The position numbers were made by a program, and so were the translations under genes. Source: Methanobacterium sp. (lineage in GTDB: Archaea; Methanobacteriota; Methanobacteria; Methanobacteriales; Methanobacteriaceae). Taken from it: 64,000 nt of DNA. A model generated the notes under the pieces. That model searched no databases. It was not told the origin of the DNA and saw only the letters and a list, made by a program, of their open reading frames with translations. Positions 27,400 to 36,233 of the stretch are shown one piece after another. Numbering within the stretch: position 1 is the stretch's first letter; each line of letters opens with the position of its first letter. The DNA is taken from assembly GCA_018263005.1 (NCBI GenBank), contig JADFDH010000003.1:1-64000 (forward strand), in the 5' to 3' direction.

Positions 27400-28278
27400 T
27401 TATATTTTAGGTACTAGGAACTCCGCTATACCGTAACCTTCCTTATCTTCCCAGTGGTATTTGGACAGAGTTTCTATGAGCATCATTTCCCCGTCAACGG
27501 GTATCATTCCAAACCTGACCACTTCTCCATCAACTTCATATTCCTTACCTCTTTTATCATATAGGACCATTTTAAAATCAGATGGGAAACCTTTCTGGAA
27601 TTTTAGGTCTATTTTTGATTTGACCAGTGGCTGATTAGTTCCCTCGGTATAGAAATATCCTGCATAGATATCTCCTTCCTCAACAGAGAGTTTGGTGATG
27701 TTGAAGGCATCATCCTGGGAGAAGGCACTGTTGATCCACATCCACATCTTCGGTGATCCCCATTCCCTCACACCGATGCTCTTATCCCTCTCACCCATAG
27801 CATCAATCATAATTATTTCACCATCAATTTCCACCCTTCCACGGGCTATTCCGAACTGCTCGTAATGCTCGGATGCTACATTGGATGACATCTCTGTTTC
27901 TTTTTCATCCACACATTCTATGAAATCCATGAGGGGGTTTAGGGCTGCCCAGGTCACTTCCATCTTAACCTGATATTTCTCTTTTTTTATAGGATCCAGG
28001 ATGGGTCCTTCATATTTAAGCTCCCATATTCCGGGTTCATTTTCCTGGAAATGCAAACCAGAGTTGCTCCAGGGATCATCGTCACAGGTTGTTTCTAATT
28101 TAATACCTGCAGTTAAATTAGGTGACATTAAATAGAAGAACATCATCTTCTCATTTTTATTCTTCTTATTTCCAATACGCATAAAACTGGTTAGGTCATT
28201 TCTAATATCATGGAAATTGAAATAGTAACTTTCATTCCAGTCTTCATGTTCCTTCAGCTCTTCTAGGTTAACGTTCAT
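27400..28278 (-). CDS. Lipocalin-like beta-barrel protein (AttH/CrtC/DUF7064-like)
   Basis: About 292 residues. ATG 28278 is preferred because AAGTGAT lies directly upstream; GTG 28287 overlaps that site. The protein is strand-rich, soluble and unsecreted. The pattern GERDKSIGVREWGSPKMW matches the G-x-RDxSxGxR-x-W signature of the AttH/hydroxyneurosporene-dehydratase-like lipocalins, which bind hydrophobic ligands and sometimes hydrate isoprenoids. It follows the dikinase-like gene by about 47 bases on the same strand, so they are probably one operon. Family call moderate; ligand unknown. Confidence 0.68.
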   Translation of the reverse strand: MNVNLEELKEHEDWNESYYFNFHDIRNDLTSFMRIGNKKNKNEKMMFFYLMSPNLTAGIKLETTCDDDPWSNSGLHFQENEPGIWELKYEGPILDPIKKEKYQVKMEVTWAALNPLMDFIECVDEKETEMSSNVASEHYEQFGIARGRVEIDGEIIMIDAMGERDKSIGVREWGSPKMWMWINSAFSQDDAFNITKLSVEEGDIYAGYFYTEGTNQPLVKSKIDLKFQKGFPSDFKMVLYDKRGKEYEVDGEVVRFGMIPVDGEMMLIETLSKYHWEDKEGYGIAEFLVPKI

Positions 28279-28325
28279 GATAATCACTTATTTTTTTATC
28301 TAAATAAATCATAATTCCTTATAAT

Positions 28326-30989
28326 TCAAGGGGAATCTTGATTAAATGCTCCTTTCTTATAAACCACACCTTCATTCCCATCCACCAGCAGAATATCACC
28401 TGTTTTAAACTGTTTAGTAGCTCCTTTAACTGCTGTTACAGCGGGTATCCGGTATTCTCTGGATATAACAGCTCCATGAGATAAAATTCCCCCGGTTTCT
28501 GTGATCAGACCTCCTATCTTGGAAAATACTGCAGTCCATGCCGGGTCTGTGTTGCTGGTTATTAATATTTCATCATTCTCCAGTAGGGATAATTCTTCTA
28601 TGGATTCCACTACCCGAGCCAGGCCATGGAACGTTCCAGGACTTGCCGCTGCACCGTATACTGCATCTTCATGATATTCGGTTATGGTATCATCAAATTC
28701 TATCCCATTTTTAATGAATTTAGGTGGTAATGATGAACGGTACTTGTAAAATTCCTTTTTTCTTTCTAAAATTTCTTCTCTAACATTAAAATCATTAAGG
28801 GATTTTTCCTTAAATAATTGGAACAGTTCTTCCTCGTAAAGGAAGAATACATCATCCATTTCATCGATTATATCTGCCTCTTTTAATCTTCTTCCCATGT
28901 CAAGGAGCATAAGCCTTTGTCTGAAGAGAAGATGGTCTAAATAGAATCGCTGATTCTCCCGGAAGGTAAGATAGGTCTGTGCTAAATTAAGTACCATCCC
29001 AAATAGTCTGGCTTTAATTAAACCTCCTTTTAATTTTCTTATCCTTTTATTTACCAGTTTTTCTGTTTTACATCTGTGTTCTCGGCTTTCTTTTTCATTT
29101 TTTCTTAAATCTAAGTCTGATGAGGATAATAGTTTAATAACACCCAGAACATATGCTTTATCCTCTCTCCATCGGGGATATAATATTTCCCTTGTGTTGG
29201 ATCGGTGCCCGTAATCATGGATGAATTGGTTGAACTCTTTTTTAAACTCTGGATTTAAAGATATTATCTCATCAACCTCATATACACAGGAATTTATTTT
29301 ATCCATTAAATCTTCATCCTCCCTGACAATCTTTGCCAGATCGGAGATTCTGATGTTCATCTCCACTGTTTTATTATCATCTAAACCAGAGATTAAACCA
29401 GCATATAATGAACCATCCTGGTCATCAAGCCATTCCACCAGCCAGTTTTTGATCATCAGATTAGTGGCTATGGAATGTGACACCATACCATATCGTATGA
29501 GCTGATAATGTTTGATCCCACTTGTTTCAATATGATCATAGAGGTTTAGAAGTTCATCATCACTAATTAAGTGAAGATCTTTCTCATCGAATCTTTTACA
29601 TTTCTCCATAAACCCAGCGGCCCATCTGCGGTATGCTTTGTCCGTCTTATGCATCATCCCGTCCGGGTCGCGGATGGCTATTAAAATCTGGGAGATCAGA
29701 GTTTTATGTAGAATAGAGGGGTACTCTGATATTCTTTGCTGATCATCCAATGGAAAGTAGTTTAAAAGCTCCTTTGACCGAGCAAATTTAGGATAGTAAG
29801 AAAATGCCTTCTCTAAAACCCAGCTATTAAAGTAAACACGTGATTTATGGAGTTTTAATAGTTTAGAATCTGTGATTTCTTTATAACCCATTATACGGGC
29901 ACCTTCATGGTTCACATAGTCAGTGAGCATTTTACCCATAACATCGTAGAAGAGTGGTGTGGTTGCATCGGCCCAGTACTCATCACCATAGGCCCTGGTC
30001 CATAGTATATCATCCTTCTCATTTAGGGTGGTGACCGGTCTTGATTGGAGTATATATATAATAGGGACATCTTCTTCCGTATATTCTGCTGCCCATTCTA
30101 TATCCTGGGCTAAATTAAAGAATTCCTCCAATTCTATCGCTTTTTTATGTAATAAATCCAGTGTTTCCATATCCAGACTGGGCTGGTTCTGTTTTTGAGG
30201 ACCGATATCTGTTAGACGGTTCTTACCATTTACCAGATAATATCCTTTCTTTTTGGTTTTAATATTCTTTACAATAACTTTTCCTGTTCGTTTTAGTACA
30301 AAGATATCTGGAGTGACCATACCTGAAGCTATGGCTTCACCCAATCCCCAGGTGGACTCCACCACAATATCATCACTACCATCCACTGGATTGGCAGTGA
30401 AGGTAACTCCACTAACTGTAGCATCCACCATCTTCTGCACGATAACCGCTATACCCGCCGCGGTGAGCTCTGTATCAAGATGTCCTATTGATGAATCATG
30501 CCTGTATTTCACTGCCCGGTCATTCCAATATGAAGCCCAGCAGTCAACTACTCTATCTATTATGTCTTCTTTTTTCGTATTCAGGAAACTGTCCAGTTGT
30601 CCTGCGAAACTGGCATCATCCAGATCCTCAGCTAACGCACTGGACCTTACCGCATAATAACCCTCTGGAAGCCTTTCTATCTTCTGTTTCAATTCATATA
30701 CTAAGCCATCTGGTAATTCTTCTGATTTTATAATGTTTCTTATCTTAGAACATCCTTCCCTAAGTGAATCTTCATGTTTAAAATTAATAGAATCTAATAT
30801 TTCAGAAATTTTTCCTTCTAATTCTTTTTTAATAAAATAATCATAGGCTTCCACTGACACCACAAAAGCAGGGGGAATATTAAATCCAGCAGATGACATT
30901 TTAGCCAGATTTAATGCTTTACCTCCTATTCTTTCAGGTTTTATAACTTCTAAGTCTAAATCCATCGCATAATGATCAATATCCGCCAT
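28326..30989 (-). CDS. PEP-synthase/rifampin-phosphotransferase-like dikinase lacking the PEP barrel
   Basis: 887 residues. The N-terminus is the PPDK/PpsA ATP-grasp domain (GGKALNLAKM near 22; YAVRSSALAEDLDDASFAGQ near 111-130; ILQSRPVTTL near 315). A long helical middle domain (about 330-760) follows, then the swivelling phosphohistidine domain with TETGGILSHGAVISREYRIP (His about 838). The protein ends there, with no C-terminal PEP/pyruvate TIM barrel. That order and length match rifampin phosphotransferase-like enzymes, which move the beta-phosphate of ATP to a small-molecule hydroxyl. In a methanogen the acceptor is unlikely to be rifampin. Start ATG 30989. The lipocalin-like gene follows in the same operon. 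Confidence 0.85.
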   Translation of the reverse strand: MADIDHYAMDLDLEVIKPERIGGKALNLAKMSSAGFNIPPAFVVSVEAYDYFIKKELEGKISEILDSINFKHEDSLREGCSKIRNIIKSEELPDGLVYELKQKIERLPEGYYAVRSSALAEDLDDASFAGQLDSFLNTKKEDIIDRVVDCWASYWNDRAVKYRHDSSIGHLDTELTAAGIAVIVQKMVDATVSGVTFTANPVDGSDDIVVESTWGLGEAIASGMVTPDIFVLKRTGKVIVKNIKTKKKGYYLVNGKNRLTDIGPQKQNQPSLDMETLDLLHKKAIELEEFFNLAQDIEWAAEYTEEDVPIIYILQSRPVTTLNEKDDILWTRAYGDEYWADATTPLFYDVMGKMLTDYVNHEGARIMGYKEITDSKLLKLHKSRVYFNSWVLEKAFSYYPKFARSKELLNYFPLDDQQRISEYPSILHKTLISQILIAIRDPDGMMHKTDKAYRRWAAGFMEKCKRFDEKDLHLISDDELLNLYDHIETSGIKHYQLIRYGMVSHSIATNLMIKNWLVEWLDDQDGSLYAGLISGLDDNKTVEMNIRISDLAKIVREDEDLMDKINSCVYEVDEIISLNPEFKKEFNQFIHDYGHRSNTREILYPRWREDKAYVLGVIKLLSSSDLDLRKNEKESREHRCKTEKLVNKRIRKLKGGLIKARLFGMVLNLAQTYLTFRENQRFYLDHLLFRQRLMLLDMGRRLKEADIIDEMDDVFFLYEEELFQLFKEKSLNDFNVREEILERKKEFYKYRSSLPPKFIKNGIEFDDTITEYHEDAVYGAAASPGTFHGLARVVESIEELSLLENDEILITSNTDPAWTAVFSKIGGLITETGGILSHGAVISREYRIPAVTAVKGATKQFKTGDILLVDGNEGVVYKKGAFNQDSP

Positions 30990-31339
30990 ATTACCATTCC
31001 TTATAATCGCTAGTTAATCATTAACCATGATATAATAAAAAAGCCACTGTTAAAAAAAATTCATAACTGGAACCTAAATTTATGTTTAACAACCATCTAG
31101 TAAAAAATTATATAAAAATCCTATTATTAATATGTTCAAAAAAAAAAAATATCCCCCATTAAAATAGCTATAATAAAAAGATTAAAAATCTAAATGAATT
31201 AGAAACATAATATAGATTTCTAGATTTTTTTAAGAATCAAAATCTAATAAAAAAAAATTAACCCCAGATAAAATAAATTTATTATTCTAAATGAGGGTAA
31301 AATGAAATATTAAAGGATTCAAATTCCATAGATGGTAAT
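30990..31339. other. Intergenic spacer between divergent genes
   Basis: Extremely AT-rich, with long A runs (for example near 31140). It must hold both divergent promoters, but no box stands out above background and I see no gene or RNA. Confidence 0.4.
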
Positions 31340-31747
31340 ATGAAAGATTCAAAACCAGCAGTTGATTCATCCAGAATAAAGGAATTGGAATATGAACTAA
31401 AAAAAAAGGAATCATCTATCGATTCTATTAAGGACCAGTTGAATAATAACCAGGAGATTCTTCAAGATTTAATAAAGGAGAAAAAATTATTAAAAGAACA
31501 GATACAGGATTTTGAAATTAAACAAACCAATAACAAGTTACAGGAATATGAAAAATTACAGCAGGAACATAATAAGTTGAAACATCGTCAGGAAATTACT
31601 AAAAACCATTTAGATAAAGCTAATGAGAAAATAAGATCCATGGAAAAGATAATAGAAGACCTGCATAATCGTGGATTAAAAGATTATCTTCTGAGAAGAT
31701 ATCCGGAAAGTTATCAGGAATACACAGAGGAAGGAAAAAAATCCTAA
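31340..31747 (+). CDS. Coiled-coil protein
   Basis: 135 residues, almost all predicted heptad-like coiled coil (residues about 10-110: KELEYELKKKESSIDSIKDQ and onward), with a short folded-looking C-terminus (LKDYLLRRYPESYQEY). No signal peptide or membrane helix. The next gene, a membrane-anchored coiled-coil protein, lies about 100 bases downstream on the same strand, so the pair might form a complex. Function unknown. Confidence 0.7.
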   Translation: MKDSKPAVDSSRIKELEYELKKKESSIDSIKDQLNNNQEILQDLIKEKKLLKEQIQDFEIKQTNNKLQEYEKLQQEHNKLKHRQEITKNHLDKANEKIRSMEKIIEDLHNRGLKDYLLRRYPESYQEYTEEGKKS

Positions 31748-31846
31748 ATACATTAAATGGTAATGCAAACAATGCTAAATGTTTTCTCTGGAAAATAAAA
31801 GAATATTTAATAATCCTCAAAATATATAATTAAACAGGTTATACCC

Positions 31847-32257
31847 ATGGTGGCAATAGAACAAAATATACTTTACATCATAATTGCAGTCATTGCAATT
31901 ATTATTATAATCCTAGCTCTTATAATTCGCCGCCGCAGATCCAGTAAAGGGCCTAAGAACCTTAACCAATATTTAACACAGGAAGCAGAGAAGAAGAAAC
32001 AGGAGATCGTGGAAAATAAACTGGAATCTAAGTCAAAGAACATCCTATTAATGACACAACAGGATAAGATAAAGGATATCCAGGAAAACACAGCCGATAC
32101 CCAGCATAAAATAATTTATCTTGATAGTAAATTAGATAGTAAAGTGGCCGGCCTCCAATCTAAAGATAAGCATATTAAACTGGAAAAAACACTCCAAAAG
32201 ATAGATAAGAAGAACCAGGAGCTCAACAGAATAATTGAACCTGATAAAGGAAAATAA
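31847..32257 (+). CDS. Membrane-anchored charged/coiled-coil protein
   Basis: 136 residues. A single N-terminal hydrophobic helix (about 8-28), a basic stop-transfer stretch (RRRRSSKG) and a Lys/Glu/Gln-rich, probably helical cytoplasmic tail. Topology suggests a bitopic membrane protein with the tail inside. It follows a soluble coiled-coil gene. Family unknown. Confidence 0.7.
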   Translation: MVAIEQNILYIIIAVIAIIIIILALIIRRRRSSKGPKNLNQYLTQEAEKKKQEIVENKLESKSKNILLMTQQDKIKDIQENTADTQHKIIYLDSKLDSKVAGLQSKDKHIKLEKTLQKIDKKNQELNRIIEPDKGK

Positions 32258-32369
32258 AAAAATATTATGATGATTTTTTTTGATGAAATCCAATTTTCAT
32301 TTTAAATACCAAATTTTACACAGTTTTAAAGTAAAGTATAAAAATTAAAGCATGTTTTCTCATTACGTT

Positions 32370-34595
32370 TTAAACAGTTCTAAACTTAAAACTGTAAGCT
32401 AGAATCATATTATTACCCGCAGCGTCTTTTAACGCAGCGGCAGGTATATATATTTGATAAATATTTCTTTTAATACGACTGGAGGTCATTTTAATGGTTA
32501 AAGTATTACCACTTATGGTTTTAGATGATAATCCTACAATTTTACCGGTGTTTAGATTTTTTATATAGATTCCTGAAAAATTAGCTCCAGCATAAATGTT
32601 TTCACTGAAGGTGATGGTTATAGATGAGGTGAGAGAAACTCCAGTGGCACCGTTAAGGGGGTTTGTTGATGTAATGGTGGGTGGTGTGGTATCTTTAACT
32701 ACAGCTATAGTGGTAAAGGTCAATGTGTAAGGTGAGTTTATAATGTTTCCCTGCAGATCTTTAACCGCTCCGACTGGTAGAAATACTTTATATGGTGTAT
32801 TATTTTTAAAGAGACTGGTGTGGATGAGGGTTAATATGCTTCCCTTTATTTTTTTAGTAGAAATAGGAACCTTAATACCAGATGTCAGGTTGATGATATA
32901 TATTCCGCTATAATTATTGCCGGGTTGAATGTTTTTACTGAAATTTATAGTCACTGATGAGTTGGTAGGAACTCCGGTGGCATTATCTAAGGGATTGGTG
33001 GATTTAACAGTTAAAGGTTCACTAAAAACAAACTGAGATGTGTATGCGCCAGGAATATCTGTACCTCCTCTATTGTTGAATTCGTAATCAGTGTTTATAA
33101 TATTAGTCAGATCACCCGGTTTGATTATTGGTTTGGTTGGGTAATCTTTGCCTGGGAAGTCGGGTATAGGATAAGCTGTATAACTATAAATATTCCCCCC
33201 ATTTAATGGTCTGTAATTACCATTTTCAGGGCCGATAAGCTGTGGTTTGATGGTGTTTATTGCGTTCTGACTGCGTATCTGGCTGGCATTTAAAGAAGTA
33301 TTTATGTCTTCTATTCCCAATGGTAGATCTGTTGGTCCGTTCCATATTATATTACCTTTAATCTGGAGATTCTCATCTGAAAGTGAGGGATTAGGAATAT
33401 TGGAACCTGATTTAGGGATAAAAGGTTCAGCTATTGCAAAGTGACTCCATTGGCTCTGATACCCATCTGGGTTATACAGTATGTTGTTGTATACATAGAC
33501 ATTTTTATTAGGAATTCTCTGCTCCTCCCCAGGTACTGTGGTTCCCCATCCTCCAAGTGAGAGATAATAGGAACATTTAGTTATATTTCCACCGCTTCTT
33601 ATTCCCTGGACGAATTCCAGGGCATGACTACGATTTCCAACACGGTAAAGAGTATTATAGGCTAATAATATATTATATCCGCCGTTAACACCCATTCCAG
33701 CCCCATGAGTATCATGTATTATGTTGTTTACGAATTTAATATCATAAGCCTCGTAATGAATATAGGGCGGTACCATCCATTCAAATCCGGTCCCCTGGCC
33801 TGCGGTGAACCCTCCATTATCAGCATCATATATTTTATTTCCGGATATTATGAAATGTGATGAGCCTCCCTTAAGGTAGATGCACCAATCGCCTGCTTGA
33901 TGTATCCGGTTTCCTATGATATGTCCATATTCTACAGCTACAAAATCTGCAGGAACGTTCCATGCATTGGATATGTCACTGTCTTCTAAATATATGTACT
34001 GGCACTGGTTCACCTTTAAATCTTCCTGAGGAGATGTATAATCATTATTATTTCCCATTCCAGTTATTTTAAGATTTTTCATTAATATATGGTCACATTT
34101 CTCTAAATGCAGCACATTATTGGCTTGGGAAGTTAAATTTAGGTCAATTAAGTAAATATAGCTACAGTTGTATAAATTGATGATATCACCGGTTTTCAGG
34201 GTTACTTTTTGGTTATTATATGCTGATTGAATTATGATGGGGCAGTTGTAACTTCCGTACCTTGATTCCATCCATCCATTAATTGGTATATTATTCTCAT
34301 TGTAATTGCCAGGCATTAACATTATTCGATAACCAGTGTTGGTGAGTGCCTGAGATTGGGGTATACGATCCCATGCTTCACTGAATGTTTTAAGAGGGTT
34401 AATTGCACTATTACCCGTGTTCATATCATTACCATTTACCGGATCCACCCATATGTCTTCCAAAACAGGATTTCCTATCTGATAATTTGTATAGTCTGAT
34501 TGATTCGTGTTGGAATTAGAAGCCTGAGCCACACCACAAATTAACAAGGTAAATAAGGGTATGAAGATGAAGGTTTTTAAAAGAAATTTATCCAT
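32370..34595 (-). CDS. Secreted beta-helix protein with two Big_5-type Ig domains
   Basis: 741 residues. Signal peptide (about 1-27, ending CGVAQAS), a DUF1565-like opening (VDPVNGNDMNTGNSAINPLK), a right-handed beta-helix (about 55-480) and two ~100-residue bacterial-Ig-like repeats of the Big_5/SbsA type: STNPLDNATGVPTNSSVTI and STNPLNGATGVSLTSSITI mark their starts (about 530 and 640). The protein ends in the second Ig domain without a wall anchor. Adhesin-like surface protein, possibly with polysaccharide-binding or lyase function. Confidence 0.87.
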   Translation of the reverse strand: MDKFLLKTFIFIPLFTLLICGVAQASNSNTNQSDYTNYQIGNPVLEDIWVDPVNGNDMNTGNSAINPLKTFSEAWDRIPQSQALTNTGYRIMLMPGNYNENNIPINGWMESRYGSYNCPIIIQSAYNNQKVTLKTGDIINLYNCSYIYLIDLNLTSQANNVLHLEKCDHILMKNLKITGMGNNNDYTSPQEDLKVNQCQYIYLEDSDISNAWNVPADFVAVEYGHIIGNRIHQAGDWCIYLKGGSSHFIISGNKIYDADNGGFTAGQGTGFEWMVPPYIHYEAYDIKFVNNIIHDTHGAGMGVNGGYNILLAYNTLYRVGNRSHALEFVQGIRSGGNITKCSYYLSLGGWGTTVPGEEQRIPNKNVYVYNNILYNPDGYQSQWSHFAIAEPFIPKSGSNIPNPSLSDENLQIKGNIIWNGPTDLPLGIEDINTSLNASQIRSQNAINTIKPQLIGPENGNYRPLNGGNIYSYTAYPIPDFPGKDYPTKPIIKPGDLTNIINTDYEFNNRGGTDIPGAYTSQFVFSEPLTVKSTNPLDNATGVPTNSSVTINFSKNIQPGNNYSGIYIINLTSGIKVPISTKKIKGSILTLIHTSLFKNNTPYKVFLPVGAVKDLQGNIINSPYTLTFTTIAVVKDTTPPTITSTNPLNGATGVSLTSSITITFSENIYAGANFSGIYIKNLNTGKIVGLSSKTISGNTLTIKMTSSRIKRNIYQIYIPAAALKDAAGNNMILAYSFKFRTV

Positions 34596-34696
34596 ATTTA
34601 AACACCTCTACCACTATCTTATGAATTCACAAAGATTTAACATTATGAATTGGTTATGTGAAATTTTAGATTTCGATCCTTATATTTAAATAGTTA

Positions 34697-34775
34697 TATA
34701 TCATAATCAGATATAACAATATAAAATATATCATAAATAGATATATTAATTTATAATTAATCATAAATAGGATGA
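34697..34775. promoter_or_regulatory. Three palindromes at exact 30-bp spacing, candidate operator array
   Basis: TATATC-ATAATCA-GATATA (34697-34715) and TATATC-ATAAATA-GATATA (34727-34745) are perfect 6-7-6 inverted repeats. A decayed third copy, TTAATC-ATAAATA-GGATGA, lies at 34757-34775. Starts are 30 bp apart, close to three helical turns, so dimers would bind one face. The array lies between divergent genes, and the third copy overlaps the AGGATGAT ribosome site of the next gene. Confidence 0.5.
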
Positions 34776-34782
34776 TTTTCAG

Positions 34783-34968
34783 ATGAACAGGATTGTCAAC
34801 GGATTTAAGGATTATCTCACCGACTGGAAAAATTTACTTACCCACACCTTAATAGGTGTTATATTACTTTTTATAGCTTTATTTGCACCAGTAAGCCCTT
34901 ATTTACGTATAACATTTGTTATGGCTGTGGTGGTTTTTAACCTGCTGCGGATGAAGTATCTCCAATAA
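34783..34968 (+). CDS. Small membrane protein
   Basis: 61 residues with an amphipathic, charged N-terminus (FKDYLTDWKNLLTH) and two hydrophobic helices. AGGATGAT lies nine bases before ATG 34783. It is immediately downstream of the palindrome array, so its expression may be controlled by whatever binds there. No family recognised. Confidence 0.7.
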   Translation: MNRIVNGFKDYLTDWKNLLTHTLIGVILLFIALFAPVSPYLRITFVMAVVVFNLLRMKYLQ

Positions 34969-35143
34969 AAAACCAGTAAAAATAATTTATTAAATTATTA
35001 CAATTCCATTTACATATAGAAATAAAAAAATATTTTTTTGGGGGTAATCTATAAAATCAGCGAATTATATAAAATATATGTTAAAAGTTTATCTATTCCT
35101 TTAATATGGTTTCATCTTAGAAATTAAGAGAGTATGATACACA

Positions 35144-36067
35144 TTGATTTTGAAAAAATTAAAGCTAATCATAAAACTTGGCCGATTACACTTCCTAATA
35201 GCAGGATTTCTACTATACCTTCTAGGAGTTTTGCTAGCAGTGGTTTTATATAATCAATTCTCCTGGGAGAGGTTCATATGGGGTTATGCTGTGTTTCTAC
35301 CAGCGCATTTAATGGTAAACTACAGTAACGAATACTTCGACCAGGAAGTGGACAGATACTCTTATAAAACTAATTTCTCAGGAGGAAGTGGTGTGCTTTT
35401 AGACCATCCAGAACTAGTAAATTTTACAAGAAAATTCTCCCTAACCCTGATTATAATCAGCTTAATCCTGGGAATCAGCTTCAGTTATACCTACAATTCG
35501 GTTATGTTTCTAATTTTAACAATTTCTGGTAATTTATTAGGATGGTTCTATACTGCTCCCCCTCTAAAATTATCATATCGTGGTTTAGGAGAAATAGCCA
35601 CAGTCTTAACAGGCTTTTTAATGCCTGGTTTAGGATACGTGGCCGTCACCGGAACTATTAATTTGCCTTTTTTAATATTTTCCATCCCCCTTATGGTATT
35701 TTTATTAATTTTCATCCTCAGTGTGGAGATACCAGATAGGGAGGCCGACCTAAAGGGAGGTAAAAAGACCTTCATAGTACGTTATGGGCGGGAAAATTCA
35801 CTATTTCTAACTATGGCAGCTGCTATTCTGGCCAGTCTGTGCTTCCTTGCCCTACCAAACAACATATTCTCTCCAATTAACCTATATTTAATAGCCTTAT
35901 TATCTATTATTCCCCTAATAAGTGCAATTATATCCTATCTAAACCGTGGGAAATCCCTGAAAATTATATCTAAATCAGCCACCCGTAATGTTTCCGCACT
36001 CATCCTATTCATAGCCCTGGTTAATGTATATTTAATGACTCTTATTTATCGAATAGGGTTTTTATAA
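35144..36067 (+). CDS. UbiA/MenA family prenyltransferase
   Basis: 307 residues, about eight or nine membrane helices, with both Asp-rich motifs of the family: NxxxDxxxD at 62-70 (NEYFDQEVD) and DREADLKGGKKT near 195-206. These bind Mg-diphosphate of a prenyl donor. Start is TTG 35144 or 35150; the ribosome site is weak. In archaea such enzymes make geranylgeranylglyceryl ether lipids, quinone-like carriers or related prenyl products; the PxxLSYRGLGE loop is MenA-like, but methanogens of this group lack menaquinone, so the acceptor is unclear. Confidence 0.88.
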   Translation: MILKKLKLIIKLGRLHFLIAGFLLYLLGVLLAVVLYNQFSWERFIWGYAVFLPAHLMVNYSNEYFDQEVDRYSYKTNFSGGSGVLLDHPELVNFTRKFSLTLIIISLILGISFSYTYNSVMFLILTISGNLLGWFYTAPPLKLSYRGLGEIATVLTGFLMPGLGYVAVTGTINLPFLIFSIPLMVFLLIFILSVEIPDREADLKGGKKTFIVRYGRENSLFLTMAAAILASLCFLALPNNIFSPINLYLIALLSIIPLISAIISYLNRGKSLKIISKSATRNVSALILFIALVNVYLMTLIYRIGFL

Positions 36068-36233
36068 ATAAAAAAAAGAGAGACTGGAAATTATTAGTAT
36101 TTTGGGATTCTTATGTTCCTTTAAAAATAAATATTATGAATTTTCTTTTTAAGTCCTGGATAAAATATAACCCCCATTAAAATCATAACAAATATCGTAA
36201 ATCGGGGGTTATTTTATTAAAAATTTAATCTAT

